Shown one piece after another: positions 7,831 through 15,977 of a DNA stretch of 43,609 nucleotides (positions are counted from its first letter, which is position 1; every line of letters begins with the position of its first letter). The notes under the pieces are model-generated. The model ran no database searches, was not told where the DNA came from, and was given only the letters and a program-made list of their open reading frames with translations. Location: assembly GCA_035605975.1 (NCBI GenBank), contig DATNGG010000164.1, positions 1 through 43,609 on the forward strand, read 5' to 3'. A program made the translations under genes and the position numbers. The stretch is from CAIKMD01 sp035605975 (GTDB lineage: Bacteria; Pseudomonadota; Alphaproteobacteria; ATCC43930; CGMCC-115725).

Positions 7831-8891
7831 TGCGCGCGGTGGCGCAGCAGATGGTCGGCAAGCACCACGGCCATCATCGCCTCGCCGACCGGCACGCCGC
7901 GGATGCCGACGCAGGGATCATGGCGGCCCTTGGTTGCGACCTCGACCTCCTTGCCGTGGCGATCGACGCTCTTCTTCGGGATGAGGATCGAGCTCGAAGG
8001 CTTGACCGCAAAGCGCAGCACGATGTCCTGGCCGGTCGAAATGCCGCCCAAAATGCCGCCCGCATTGTTCGACAGGAACTCGACCTTGCCGTCGCGCATG
8101 CGCATCTCGTCGGCGTTCTCCGCGCCCGAGAGCGCCGCCGCGGCAAAGCCGGCGCCGATCTCGACCGCCTTCACTGCATTGATGCCCATCATCGCCGCGG
8201 CGAGATCGGCGTCGAGCTTGCCGTAAATCGGATCGCCCCAGCCCGCCGGCACGCCCTCGGCGACGATCTCGATCACCGCGCCGGTGGAATTGCCGGCCTT
8301 GCGCACGCCGTCGAGAAAGCCTTCCCAGTGCTGCGCCATCTGCCGGTCGGGACACCAGAAGGGATTGTCCTCGACGGCGCTCCAATCCCAATTCGCGCGA
8401 TCGACCTTGTGCGGTCCCATTTGCACCAGCGCGCCGCGAATTCGGATATCCGCGCCCAGGATCTTGCGCGCGATGGCGCCCGCGGCCACGCGCATCGCGG
8501 TCTCGCGCGCCGAGGCGCGGCCGCCGCCGCGATAGTCGCGGATGCCGTATTTCTCTTGATAGGTATAGTCGGCATGACCGGGGCGATAACTGTCCTTGAT
8601 CGTCTCGTAGTCGCGCGAGCGCGCATCCTCGTTCTTGATGAAAAGCGAGATCGGGGTGCCGGTGGTCTTGCCTTCGAAGACGCCCGAAAGGATTTCGACC
8701 TGGTCGGGCTCGCGGCGCTGCGTCGTGAAGCGCGACTGGCCCGGCCGGCGCTTGTCGAGGAAGAGCTGGATGTCGGCTTCGCTCAGCGCGATGCCGGGCG
8801 GCGTGCCGTCGACGACGCAGCCGATCGCCGGGCCATGGCTCTCGCCCCAGGAGGTGAAGCGGAAAATTGTGCCGAAGCTGTTGCCTGCCAC
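7821..8891 (-). CDS. aroC: chorismate synthase
   Basis: AroC converts 5-enolpyruvylshikimate 3-phosphate to chorismate with reduced FMN, the last shikimate-pathway step. The 356-residue protein shows the family signatures GESHGPAIGCVVDGTPPGI near the N-terminus, YRGGGRASARETAMRVAAGA in the middle and GGISTGQDIVLRFAVKPSSS towards the end, covering the family's normal length. The start is GTG 8891 (product VAGNSFGTIFRF), fixed by AGGAG five bases upstream. That ribosome site overlaps the fabI stop codon, so the genes are tightly coupled; the 3' end overlaps sppA. Confidence 0.98.
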   Translation of the reverse strand: MAGNSFGTIFRFTSWGESHGPAIGCVVDGTPPGIALSEADIQLFLDKRRPGQSRFTTQRREPDQVEILSGVFEGKTTGTPISLFIKNEDARSRDYETIKDSYRPGHADYTYQEKYGIRDYRGGGRASARETAMRVAAGAIARKILGADIRIRGALVQMGPHKVDRANWDWSAVEDNPFWCPDRQMAQHWEGFLDGVRKAGNSTGAVIEIVAEGVPAGWGDPIYGKLDADLAAAMMGINAVKAVEIGAGFAAAALSGAENADEMRMRDGKVEFLSNNAGGILGGISTGQDIVLRFAVKPSSSILIPKKSVDRHGKEVEVATKGRHDPCVGIRGVPVGEAMMAVVLADHLLRHRAQCG

Positions 8892-8896
8892 TGATT

Positions 8897-8901
8897 CTCC
8901 T
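8897..8901 (-). promoter_or_regulatory. aroC ribosome-binding site overlapping the fabI stop codon
   Basis: On the minus strand the fabI stop TAG runs directly into GGAG, giving AGGAG with a five-base spacer to the GTG start of aroC. This decides the GTG start and indicates termination-reinitiation coupling of fabI and aroC. Confidence 0.8.
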
Positions 8902-9712
8902 AGACGACGGAGATATCGGGCGCGTCCACCGCCTTCATGCCGACGACATGGTAGCCGCTGTCGACGTGATGCACCTCGCCGGTGACGCCCGCGCTCAGAT
9001 CGCTCAGGAGGTAAAGCCCCGCGCCGCCGACTTCCTCGATCGCGACATTGCGCTTCAGGGGCGAGTTGTACTGGTTCCATTTGAGTATGTAGCGGAAATC
9101 GCCGATGCCCGAGGCCGCGAGCGTCTTGATCGGCCCGGCCGAGATCGCATTGACGCGGATGTTCTGGCCGCCGAGATCGACCGCGAGATAGCGCACGCTA
9201 GCTTCGAGCGCGGCCTTGCACACGCCCATCACGTTGTAGTGCGGCGTGACGCGCTCGGCGCCGAGATAGCTCAGCGTGACGATGCTGCCCCCCGCGCTCA
9301 TCAAGGGCGCGGCGCGGCGCACCGCGTCGGTGAAGGAAAAGCAGGAGATCTCCATGCTCTTCAGAAAGTTCGCGCGGCTCGTCTCGACATATTTGCCCTT
9401 CAGCTCGCTCGGGTCGGAATAGGCGATGGCGTGGACGAGGAAATCGAGCTTGCCCCAGCTTTCCTCGATCGCGGAGAAGACACTCGCCATGCTGGCTTCG
9501 TTGGAGACATCGCAATCGAGCACGATGCTGCTGCCGATGCTCTCGGCGAGCGGCCGCACGCGCTTGCCGAAGGCGTCGCCCTGATAGGTGAAGGCGAGTT
9601 CGGCGCCATGGGCCTGCACCGCCCGGGCGATGCCCCAGGCGATCGAGCGTTCATTGGCCACGCCCATGATCAGCCCCTTCTTGGCTGCCATGAGCGGCGT
9701 TGCTTCGGTCAT
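8900..9712 (-). CDS. fabI: enoyl-[acyl-carrier-protein] reductase (NADH)
   Basis: FabI reduces trans-2-enoyl-ACP in fatty-acid elongation and is the triclosan target. The 270-residue SDR-like protein has GVANERSIAWGIA for NADH binding, the FabI-specific Tyr in LSYLGAER (Y149), and the catalytic pair Y159-x6-K166 in YNVMGVCKAAL, the Y-x6-K spacing that separates FabI from ordinary SDRs. NAISAGPIKTLAASGI follows. I chose ATG 9712 (MTEATPLMAAKKG), with GGTGG upstream; a second Met at residue 8 is also possible. It lies 67 bases after the DnaJ-like gene and couples to aroC. Confidence 0.97.
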   Translation of the reverse strand: MTEATPLMAAKKGLIMGVANERSIAWGIARAVQAHGAELAFTYQGDAFGKRVRPLAESIGSSIVLDCDVSNEASMASVFSAIEESWGKLDFLVHAIAYSDPSELKGKYVETSRANFLKSMEISCFSFTDAVRRAAPLMSAGGSIVTLSYLGAERVTPHYNVMGVCKAALEASVRYLAVDLGGQNIRVNAISAGPIKTLAASGIGDFRYILKWNQYNSPLKRNVAIEEVGGAGLYLLSDLSAGVTGEVHHVDSGYHVVGMKAVDAPDISVV

Positions 9713-9779
9713 GCATCCACCGCGACAAATTGAGCGGGGCCGCATCCTACACGCAACCGAGGGTCACGGGAAGGCGGGG

Positions 9780-10670
9780 TCAGTCCGTATCGAGCTTGCC
9801 GCGCACGTCGTAGCGTCGCCCGGCTTGCCAGCGCTCGAGGAAGCGCACGAGCTCGGGATCCGGCGGGTCGGGCAAGGCGACTCGCAACCTGACATATTGG
9901 TCGCCGCTCGCGGCCTTGCCGACGATGCCCTTGCCTTTCAAACGCAGAGTCGAGCCGCTGTTGGAGCCGGGCGGCACTTTGACCGCGACCGCGCCGTGGA
10001 TCGTCGGCACGGTGATGGTGGCGCCCAGCACCGCCTCGACCAGCGTGACCGGCACCTCGATATGGATGTCGTTCTCCTTGCGCGTGAACAACACATGCGG
10101 CTCGATCTCGATCTCGAGATAGGTGTCGCCCTCGGGGCTTTTGAGGCGCAGGCGCTGGCCAGAGGCGATACCCGCAGGGATCGTCACCTCGAGCGCGCGG
10201 CCGTCGCCCAAGGTCACGCGGCGCTTGCCGCCGCGCGCCGCTTCGAGAAAGGCGATCTTGAGCGGCACGACCGCCGGCTCAGTCTCCGCCGTCGTGGTGT
10301 TGCGGCGGCCGCCGCGGTTGAGCAGCTCCGAGATAATGTCGTCGATCCCGGCAAAGCCGGGGCCGCCGCGCGCGCTGCTGCGCGTGCCGAATCCCGACCG
10401 GCCAAAACCCGGCCCGGCGCCATAGCGAAACCCGTGCATGCGCTCGGCGCCGTCGGCGCCGATCTCGCCGCGGTCGTAGCGCGCGCGCTTCTGCGGGTCG
10501 GACAGCAGCTCATAGGCCGCGGTCACCTCCTTGAATTGCTGCTCGACCGCGCTCTTGCCGGGGTTGAGATCGGGATGGAGCTTCTTGGCAAGCCGACGAT
10601 AGGCGCGCTTCAGCTCGTCCTCCGAGGCCGCTCTCGTCAAGCCCAACACGGTATAAGGATCTCTCATCAT
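9780..10670 (-). CDS. DnaJ-like co-chaperone without zinc finger (type II, CbpA-like)
   Basis: J-domain proteins stimulate DnaK ATPase and deliver substrates. The J domain occupies about residues 1-70 (DPYTVLGLTRAASEDELKRA, HPD in KKLHPDLNPG). A Gly/Phe-rich linker follows (about residues 95-130), then the two beta-sandwich substrate-binding domains (LKIAFLEAARGGKRRVTLGD to the C-terminus). There is no CxxCxGxG zinc-finger region, so this is the CbpA class and not DnaJ itself. The start is one of two adjacent ATGs (10670 or 10667); no strong ribosome site is seen, possibly a leader-poor mRNA. It is the first gene of the fabI-aroC-sppA run and diverges from pdxH. Confidence 0.93.
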   Translation of the reverse strand: MMRDPYTVLGLTRAASEDELKRAYRRLAKKLHPDLNPGKSAVEQQFKEVTAAYELLSDPQKRARYDRGEIGADGAERMHGFRYGAGPGFGRSGFGTRSSARGGPGFAGIDDIISELLNRGGRRNTTTAETEPAVVPLKIAFLEAARGGKRRVTLGDGRALEVTIPAGIASGQRLRLKSPEGDTYLEIEIEPHVLFTRKENDIHIEVPVTLVEAVLGATITVPTIHGAVAVKVPPGSNSGSTLRLKGKGIVGKAASGDQYVRLRVALPDPPDPELVRFLERWQAGRRYDVRGKLDTD

Positions 10671-10821
10671 TCGTATTATTGACCGGCGGGGTTGGCCCGG
10701 CAACCGGCGGGCCGCGCGCATTGAGGCAGGTTAGGGTAAAGAAACACCCAACGGGCGTTAAGGTTTCCAAGCTCCCGAGCGCGTTTGAATCGCGTGCTGC
10801 GCCGCACTATCGTCCCCGCCC

Positions 10822-11415
10822 ATGACGCTCTGTCCTGCCGATGCGCCTTTTGTGCAATTCGAGCGCTGGTTCGCCGAAGCCAAGGCCAAGGAGCCTGCGC
10901 TGCCCGAGGCGATGTCGCTCGCGACGGCAAGCCGCGACGGCGCGCCGAGCACGCGGCTCGTTCTCATGAAAGGCGTCGATCGCCGCGGCTTCGTCTTCTA
11001 TACGAATTTCGAAAGCCGCAAGGGCGAGGAGCTTGCCGCCAATCCGCGCGCCGCGTTGTGCTTTCACTGGAAGTCGCTGCTGCGCCAGGTGCGCATCGAA
11101 GGCGCGGTCGAAATCGTCAGCGCGGCCGAGGCCGACGCCTATTTCGCAACCCGCCCGCGCGGCGCGCAGATCGCCGCCTGGTCGTCGCCGCAATCGCAGC
11201 CCTATGGCGAGCGCACTGAGCTCGAGGCGCGGCTGAGGGATACCGAGTCGCGCTTTGGCGCGAGCGGTCCGGTGTCGCGGCCGCCCTTCTGGTCAGGCTA
11301 CCGCGTGGTGCCCACACTTTTCGAGTTCTGGGAAGACCGGCCGTTTCGCCTGCATGACCGCTTGATCTATCGCCGCGAGGGCGAGGGCTGGCGCACGGAA
11401 AGGCTTTTCCCATGA
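10822..11415 (+). CDS. pdxH: pyridoxamine 5'-phosphate oxidase
   Basis: PdxH oxidises pyridoxamine or pyridoxine 5'-phosphate to pyridoxal 5'-phosphate using FMN. At 197 residues it has normal length. FMN-binding stretches are STRLVLMKGVDRRGFVFYTN, SRKGEEL and WKSLLRQVRIEG; the C-terminal signature SGYRVVPTLFEFWEDRP and RLHDRLIYRR matches the family's substrate-binding tail. Its stop codon overlaps the ATG of the next SDR gene (ATGA), so the pair is co-translated. Two window neighbours, hemA and the class III aminotransferase, use PLP, although no regulatory link is visible. Confidence 0.96.
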   Translation: MTLCPADAPFVQFERWFAEAKAKEPALPEAMSLATASRDGAPSTRLVLMKGVDRRGFVFYTNFESRKGEELAANPRAALCFHWKSLLRQVRIEGAVEIVSAAEADAYFATRPRGAQIAAWSSPQSQPYGERTELEARLRDTESRFGASGPVSRPPFWSGYRVVPTLFEFWEDRPFRLHDRLIYRREGEGWRTERLFP

Positions 11416-12149
11416 GCGAGCGCAAGACGCTTCTCCTGACCGGCGCGAGCCGCGGCATCGGCCATGCGACGGTGCAGCGTTTTTCCGTCGCCGGCTGGCG
11501 TATCATCACCACCTCGCGCGAGGAGGTGCCGGCCGAGTGCAAGCGCGATCCGAATTGGACGCACCACCTCACCGCCGATCTCGCCGACCCGGCCGCGGTC
11601 GAGCGCTTTCTCGCCGAAGCCAAGGCGCTGATCGGCGAAGGCGCGCTCGATGCGCTCGTCAACAATGCCGGCGTCTCGCCGAAGACGCCGTTCCGCGAGC
11701 GGCTTGGCGTGCTCAATGGCGAGATCGACAGCTGGCGCGAGGTGTTCCAGCTCAATTTCTTCACGCCGGTGACGCTCGCGCGCGGGCTGGCGGCGCCGCT
11801 GGCGCGCGCCAAGGGCGCGATCGTCAACGTCACCTCGATCGCGGGCCACGCAGTTCATCCCTTCGCCGGCTCGGCCTATTCCACCTCGAAAGCCGCGCTC
11901 TCGGCTTTGACGCGCGAAATGGCGGTGGAGTTCGGGCAATTGGGCGTGCGCGTCAACGCGGTGGCGCCGGGCGAGATCGAAACCCAGATGCTCTCGCCCG
12001 AGACCGAAGTGCTGATCCCGCGCATTCCCTTGCAGCGTCTCGGCAAGTCCGAGGATGTCGCGGCGACGATCTTCTATCTCTGCTCGCCCGATTCGGCTTA
12101 CGTCACGGGCAGCGAAATCTTCGTCACCGGCGGCCAGCACCTTCACTAG
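11412..12149 (+). CDS. SDR-family oxidoreductase (coupled to pdxH)
   Basis: This 245-residue classical short-chain dehydrogenase has the cofactor motif TGASRGIG (about residues 10-17), NNAG, the catalytic Ser in NVTSIAGHA and YSTSK (Tyr-x3-Lys), then the PGEIETQM loop. The basic/threonine-rich region after the second strand (TTSREE) suggests NADP(H) may be preferred, but this is weak. The substrate is not deducible. The ATGA overlap with pdxH makes it the second gene of a two-gene unit, a pairing that is conserved in some alphaproteobacteria as far as I recall, so a link to vitamin B6 or to redox of its products is only a guess. Confidence 0.92.
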   Translation: MSERKTLLLTGASRGIGHATVQRFSVAGWRIITTSREEVPAECKRDPNWTHHLTADLADPAAVERFLAEAKALIGEGALDALVNNAGVSPKTPFRERLGVLNGEIDSWREVFQLNFFTPVTLARGLAAPLARAKGAIVNVTSIAGHAVHPFAGSAYSTSKAALSALTREMAVEFGQLGVRVNAVAPGEIETQMLSPETEVLIPRIPLQRLGKSEDVAATIFYLCSPDSAYVTGSEIFVTGGQHLH

Positions 12150-12161
12150 CGGGGGAAGCCG

Positions 12162-12893
12162 TCAGGCGAGCGGCGCGGCGGCGTGCTCGGCTTGCCCGGT
12201 CAGTGCGCCTCCGGCGGGCGCAAAGGGGCTCAGCGCGAACCAGGAGCGGAAGGCGGCGATGTCGCGACGCGATCCGTCGAGGCGCAGCCGCTCCTCGCGC
12301 AGCGCGCGGTCGAGCCCGAGATGGCCGAGCCAAATCTCGGTCAGGACGCGCAGCGCCGATTCGACGAACAGATCCACCTCGAATCCCGGGTCCTTGTAGC
12401 AAAGATCGATCTGGCCGGGCTCGAACACCAGCCAATAGCGGCGGCGATTGGCCGGCAAGCCCGGGAAGCGGAATTCGACCACGAAGCGGCGCTCGCCGGG
12501 CCGGACATGGTTGATCACCGTACGGCGGATGTCCCACATCAGCAGATTGGGATCGAGATTCTCGGTATCGACCAGCTTGTGGCGCAGCCAGCGCTGTGCC
12601 CAAAGCCCCATTTTCTCGACCACGGCGAAGAGCTCGCGGCCGGCGTCCGTGAGGTGGTACTCGAAGCCGCCGCCCGCGGCGCGCTGCCGCTCGATGATGC
12701 CGGAGAATTGCAGCTCCTTGAGGCGGCGGGCGAGGAGCGAGGAGGACATGCGCGGCACGCCGCGCTGCAACTCGTTGAAGCGCACGCTGCCGAGCAGCAG
12801 CTCGCGAATGACCAGCGGCGTCCAGCGCTCCGCCAACACCTCGGAGGCGAGCGCGATCGGGCAGAATTGCCCGTATCCTTTTCTCTCGCTCAT
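12162..12893 (-). CDS. HxlR-type winged-helix regulator with C-terminal SCP2-like domain
   Basis: The N-terminal half is an HxlR DNA-binding domain (about residues 8-105): YGQFCPIALASEVLAERWT with the conserved Cys, then WTPLVIRELLLGSVRFNEL and the recognition region MSSSLLARRLKELQFSGII. From about residue 130 the sequence (FPGLPANRRRYWLVF, DLCYKDPGFEVDLFV, LGHLGLDRAL) resembles an SCP2 sterol-carrier-like ligand-binding domain found fused to HxlR regulators. This suggests a hydrophobic ligand as effector; that is inference. It diverges from the DszC-like flavoprotein gene across 108 bases and is the obvious candidate to regulate it, though I found no clear palindrome there. Confidence 0.87.
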   Translation of the reverse strand: MSERKGYGQFCPIALASEVLAERWTPLVIRELLLGSVRFNELQRGVPRMSSSLLARRLKELQFSGIIERQRAAGGGFEYHLTDAGRELFAVVEKMGLWAQRWLRHKLVDTENLDPNLLMWDIRRTVINHVRPGERRFVVEFRFPGLPANRRRYWLVFEPGQIDLCYKDPGFEVDLFVESALRVLTEIWLGHLGLDRALREERLRLDGSRRDIAAFRSWFALSPFAPAGGALTGQAEHAAAPLA

Positions 12894-13001
12894 GCCCGCA
12901 AGCCTAACACAGGCGGCGCAGCGGCAGCTTCACATTTTGCAGTTGTCGGCGCGGCCCGTCGGCGCAAACTGGTGTCGACGCTCGGATAGGGAGGTATCAT
13001 C

Positions 13002-14132
13002 ATGCCGCGACACATCGAACTCCAGACCCTCGCCACGACGCTCGGACCGCGCTTTGCCGAAGGCGCCGCTGAGCGCGATGCCAAGGATGCATTCGTCGCG
13101 GACCATTACAGCGTGCTCAAGGAGCACAAGGTCTTCTCCGCGCTGGTTCCCGCCGAGCTCGGCGGCGGCGGCGCGCGGCACAGCGAGATGTGCGCCTTTC
13201 TGCGCGACTTGGCCCGTTACTGCCCATCGACGGCGCTGGCGCTTTCGATGCATCAACATCTCGTCGCGGCGTCCGTGTTCAATCACCGCACCGGCAAGCC
13301 GGCGCGCAAGCTCTTGGAGCGCGTCGCCGCCGAGGAGCTCGTGCTGATCTCGACCGGTGCCAATGACTGGATGGAATCGAGCGGCCTTGCCGAGCGGGTC
13401 GAGGGCGGCTTCCGCGTCAACGCGCGCAAGCCCTTCGGCAGCGGCTCGCCCAAGGGCAACGTGTTGGTGACCTCGGCGCCCTTCGAGGATCCGAAGGAGG
13501 GCTGGCAGGTGCTGCATTTCGCAATCCCCTTCAGCGCCGCCGGCCTGTCGCCGGCGGATGATTGGCAAAGCCTGGGCATGCGCGCCAGCGGCTCGCAAAC
13601 CATCCATCTCGACAGGGTTTTCGTTCCCGACGAAGCGATCGCGCTGCGCCGGCCGCGCGGCCGCTATCACCCGGCTTGGAACGTGATCCTCACCGTGGCG
13701 CTGCCGCTGATCATGGCGGTCTATCGCGGCGCCGCCGAAGCCGCCGCGGCAATCGCGCGCGAAGAGGGCCTGAAGCGCCGCGGCGATCCCAGCACGCCTT
13801 ATCTCCTCGGCGAGCTCGCCAATCACCTCGCCACCGCGCAGCTCGCGGCCGATGACATGGTCCGCATCGCCAATGATCTCGATGTCGAGGCGAGCCTCGA
13901 GACGGCGAACGCCATGCTGGTGCGCAAGACAATCGTTGCCGATGCGGTGCTGGCGACGGCGGAGAAGGCGCTCGAAGCGGCGGGCGGCGCCGGCTTCTAC
14001 CGCAAGTCCGGGCTCGAGCGCTTCCTGCGCGATGCGCATGGCGCGCAGTTCCATCCGCTCGCCGCCAAGCCGCAACACCGCTTCACCGGCCGCATCGCCT
14101 TGGGTCTCGATCCGATCAGCGACGCCGCGTAG
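13002..14132 (+). CDS. acyl-CoA dehydrogenase-fold flavoprotein (DszC/HpaH-like)
   Basis: This 376-residue protein has the acyl-CoA dehydrogenase architecture: N-terminal helical domain (LVPAELGGGG), middle beta domain (ISTGANDWMESSG, GSPKGNVLVTSA, WQSLGMRASGSQ) and C-terminal four-helix domain (about residue 235 on). WQSLGMRASGS is the flavin-contact signature. The usual catalytic Glu motif before the C-terminus (YEGT) is absent; it has EAAGGAGFYRKSGLERFLRD instead, as in the DszC/HpaH flavin-dependent monooxygenase branch. It may therefore be a monooxygenase needing a reductase rather than a true dehydrogenase. GGGAGG precedes ATG 13002. It diverges from the HxlR-type regulator. Confidence 0.87.
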   Translation: MPRHIELQTLATTLGPRFAEGAAERDAKDAFVADHYSVLKEHKVFSALVPAELGGGGARHSEMCAFLRDLARYCPSTALALSMHQHLVAASVFNHRTGKPARKLLERVAAEELVLISTGANDWMESSGLAERVEGGFRVNARKPFGSGSPKGNVLVTSAPFEDPKEGWQVLHFAIPFSAAGLSPADDWQSLGMRASGSQTIHLDRVFVPDEAIALRRPRGRYHPAWNVILTVALPLIMAVYRGAAEAAAAIAREEGLKRRGDPSTPYLLGELANHLATAQLAADDMVRIANDLDVEASLETANAMLVRKTIVADAVLATAEKALEAAGGAGFYRKSGLERFLRDAHGAQFHPLAAKPQHRFTGRIALGLDPISDAA

Positions 14133-14133
14133 A

Positions 14134-14164
14134 CGGTTTGAAGGGGCGGCTGCGGGTCAAACCG
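14134..14164 (+). terminator. perfect 8-bp inverted repeat just after the flavoprotein stop
   Basis: CGGTTTGA and TCAAACCG pair perfectly around a 15-base loop, beginning two bases after the stop codon. No T-run follows, so this is a possible Rho-assisted or processing hairpin and not a canonical intrinsic terminator. Confidence 0.35.
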
Positions 14165-14254
14165 AGAAGTGCTATATCGGCCAACGTCCGGACACGGGCC
14201 CAATGGAAGCAAGAGCGGCGTAGCTGCTTTAACCGGGTAGGGGGATCGACGCAG

Positions 14255-15787
14255 ATGAGAGTTGGGTGTGGTCGGGTGCGGAGACTTGGGATGGCCGTCG
14301 CCGCGCTCTCGTATTCCATTGTCGCCCTCGTTGTTTCCGCTGCTGCGGCGCCGCGATCGAATGATCCTGCCAACTTCCTCTGGCAAAGAGGAGCGATTGC
14401 CCATGCGCAGCTCATGCGGCGATTTTTCGATGCGGATCGAGGTCCACAGCCGACGCCCCGCGTCATCCCGCAACTCGAGATCGATCTCGATCCGTCGGGC
14501 CTCATTGCGACCTTTCAGCCGAATGGGCCGACGCAGACCGCGAACAATCCGTTTTTCCAAGACTTCGGAACCAATGGACGGACTTGCCTGACCTGTCATC
14601 AGCCGCAAAATGGCTGGAGCGTCAGCGCGGCGAGCGTGCGGGAGCGCTTTCACGCGAGTTTCGGGCGCGACCCCATCTTTCGCATCGTCGATGGCGCCAC
14701 ATGCCCGAGCGACGACGTCTCCAGCCTCGGGGCCAAGTCCAAAGCCTATCGACTTCTGTTGAGCAAAGGGCTCATCCGAATCGGCATGCCGGTGCCGGAA
14801 TCGCCGCAATTCGCGATCGTCTCGGTTGATGATCCCTACCACTGCAATACTGACCCCGCGACCGGCCTGACCAGCTCGACCGCGGGCATCGTCTCGGTCT
14901 ATCGCCGGCCGCTGCCGGCAACCAATCTAGGTTTCGGCAGCGCTGTCATGTGGGACGGGCGCGAGCCCGACCTCGCGAGCCAGGCGAAGGACGCGACGCT
15001 CGGCCACGCGCAAGCTTTGACCGCGCCGACCGATTTGCAGCTGCAGCAGATCGTCGAGTTCGAAAGCGGGACCTTCAACGCGCAGCTCTTCGATCGCGAG
15101 GCCGGGTATCTCGACAAGGCCGGCGCTTCCGGCGGCCCAATCGCGCTGTCGCAGCTTCTCGGCGGGTTCTTCATCGGCATCAACGATCCCTTCGGCTTGA
15201 ACCCCCAACACACGGCCTTCACGTCGTTCATCTTTAATCTCTACGATTCATGGACGAGCCCTCCGGGACACGACGAAGTTGCCCGGGCCCGTGAAGCAGT
15301 GGCGCGCGGCCAGGCGATCTTCAACACGACGCCGATCGACATCAGCGGCGTCGCCGGCCTCAACGACGTGCTGGGTCAACCGACGTTTCACGGCTCCTGC
15401 GGCACCTGCCACGACACGCCCAATGTCGGCGATCATTCGATCAAGGCACCGCTTGATATCGGCGTCGGGGATGCAGGCATCAACAGTCCGCCTGGCCTCG
15501 ATGTCTCGGACCTGCCCGTGTTCACCCTGCAATGCATGGCGGGTCCGCTCGCGGGAAGGACTTTCATGGTCACCGATCCTGGCCGAGCCTTGATCTCGGG
15601 TGATTGCGCCGATATCGGCAAGATCAAGGGACCGATGCTGCGCGGGCTCGCCGCGCGGGCTCCGTATTTTCACAACGGCTCGGCAGCGAACCTGATGGAC
15701 GTCGTCAATTTCTACGACAAGCGCTTCGGCATCGGCTTCACCGAGCAGCAGAAGCGCGACCTCGTTGCGTTCCTCAAGACGCTGTAG
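14255..15787 (+). CDS. exported di-haem cytochrome c peroxidase/MauG-like protein
   Basis: The 510-residue protein carries a signal peptide (residues 1-32, RVRRLGMAVAALSYSIVAL, cleavage after an Ala run) and two CxxCH haem-attachment motifs, CLTCH at 111-115 and CGTCH at 382-386. The C-terminal MLRGLAARAPYFHNGSA and VNFYDKRF are typical of the bacterial di-haem peroxidase family, as is VMWDGREPDL. It is longer than classical CcpA (about 330 residues), with extra sequence between the haems, so it belongs to the larger 'cytochrome-c peroxidase-like' group. Location is periplasmic. ATG 14255 is chosen because it begins the signal peptide. It converges on the hemA unit. Its substrate is unknown: peroxide or an oxidised cofactor or protein. 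Confidence 0.88.
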   Translation: MRVGCGRVRRLGMAVAALSYSIVALVVSAAAAPRSNDPANFLWQRGAIAHAQLMRRFFDADRGPQPTPRVIPQLEIDLDPSGLIATFQPNGPTQTANNPFFQDFGTNGRTCLTCHQPQNGWSVSAASVRERFHASFGRDPIFRIVDGATCPSDDVSSLGAKSKAYRLLLSKGLIRIGMPVPESPQFAIVSVDDPYHCNTDPATGLTSSTAGIVSVYRRPLPATNLGFGSAVMWDGREPDLASQAKDATLGHAQALTAPTDLQLQQIVEFESGTFNAQLFDREAGYLDKAGASGGPIALSQLLGGFFIGINDPFGLNPQHTAFTSFIFNLYDSWTSPPGHDEVARAREAVARGQAIFNTTPIDISGVAGLNDVLGQPTFHGSCGTCHDTPNVGDHSIKAPLDIGVGDAGINSPPGLDVSDLPVFTLQCMAGPLAGRTFMVTDPGRALISGDCADIGKIKGPMLRGLAARAPYFHNGSAANLMDVVNFYDKRFGIGFTEQQKRDLVAFLKTL

Positions 15788-15977
15788 CTTGGCGCGGCGC
15801 CCGCGCCGACGTCTCGACGTGGCTCAGTCCCGAGATCGTGGAATATCCGGATCCCGGCAAGATCGGCGTCTATGCGGAGTTCACGCATAATGCCGGCGGC
15901 CCGCTCAGGGCATGCGCTTACTCACCCATGCGGGCGCGAGCGTCGATTACTGGGAAGGGGCGCGAGCGCGGCCGTGC

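Noticed and set aside
6337..8226. Long plus-strand open frame (about 630 codons) opposite sppA/aroC
   Set aside because: It lies antisense to two clear genes, is Arg/Asp/Ala-rich with no family motif, and reflects the high GC third-position bias.
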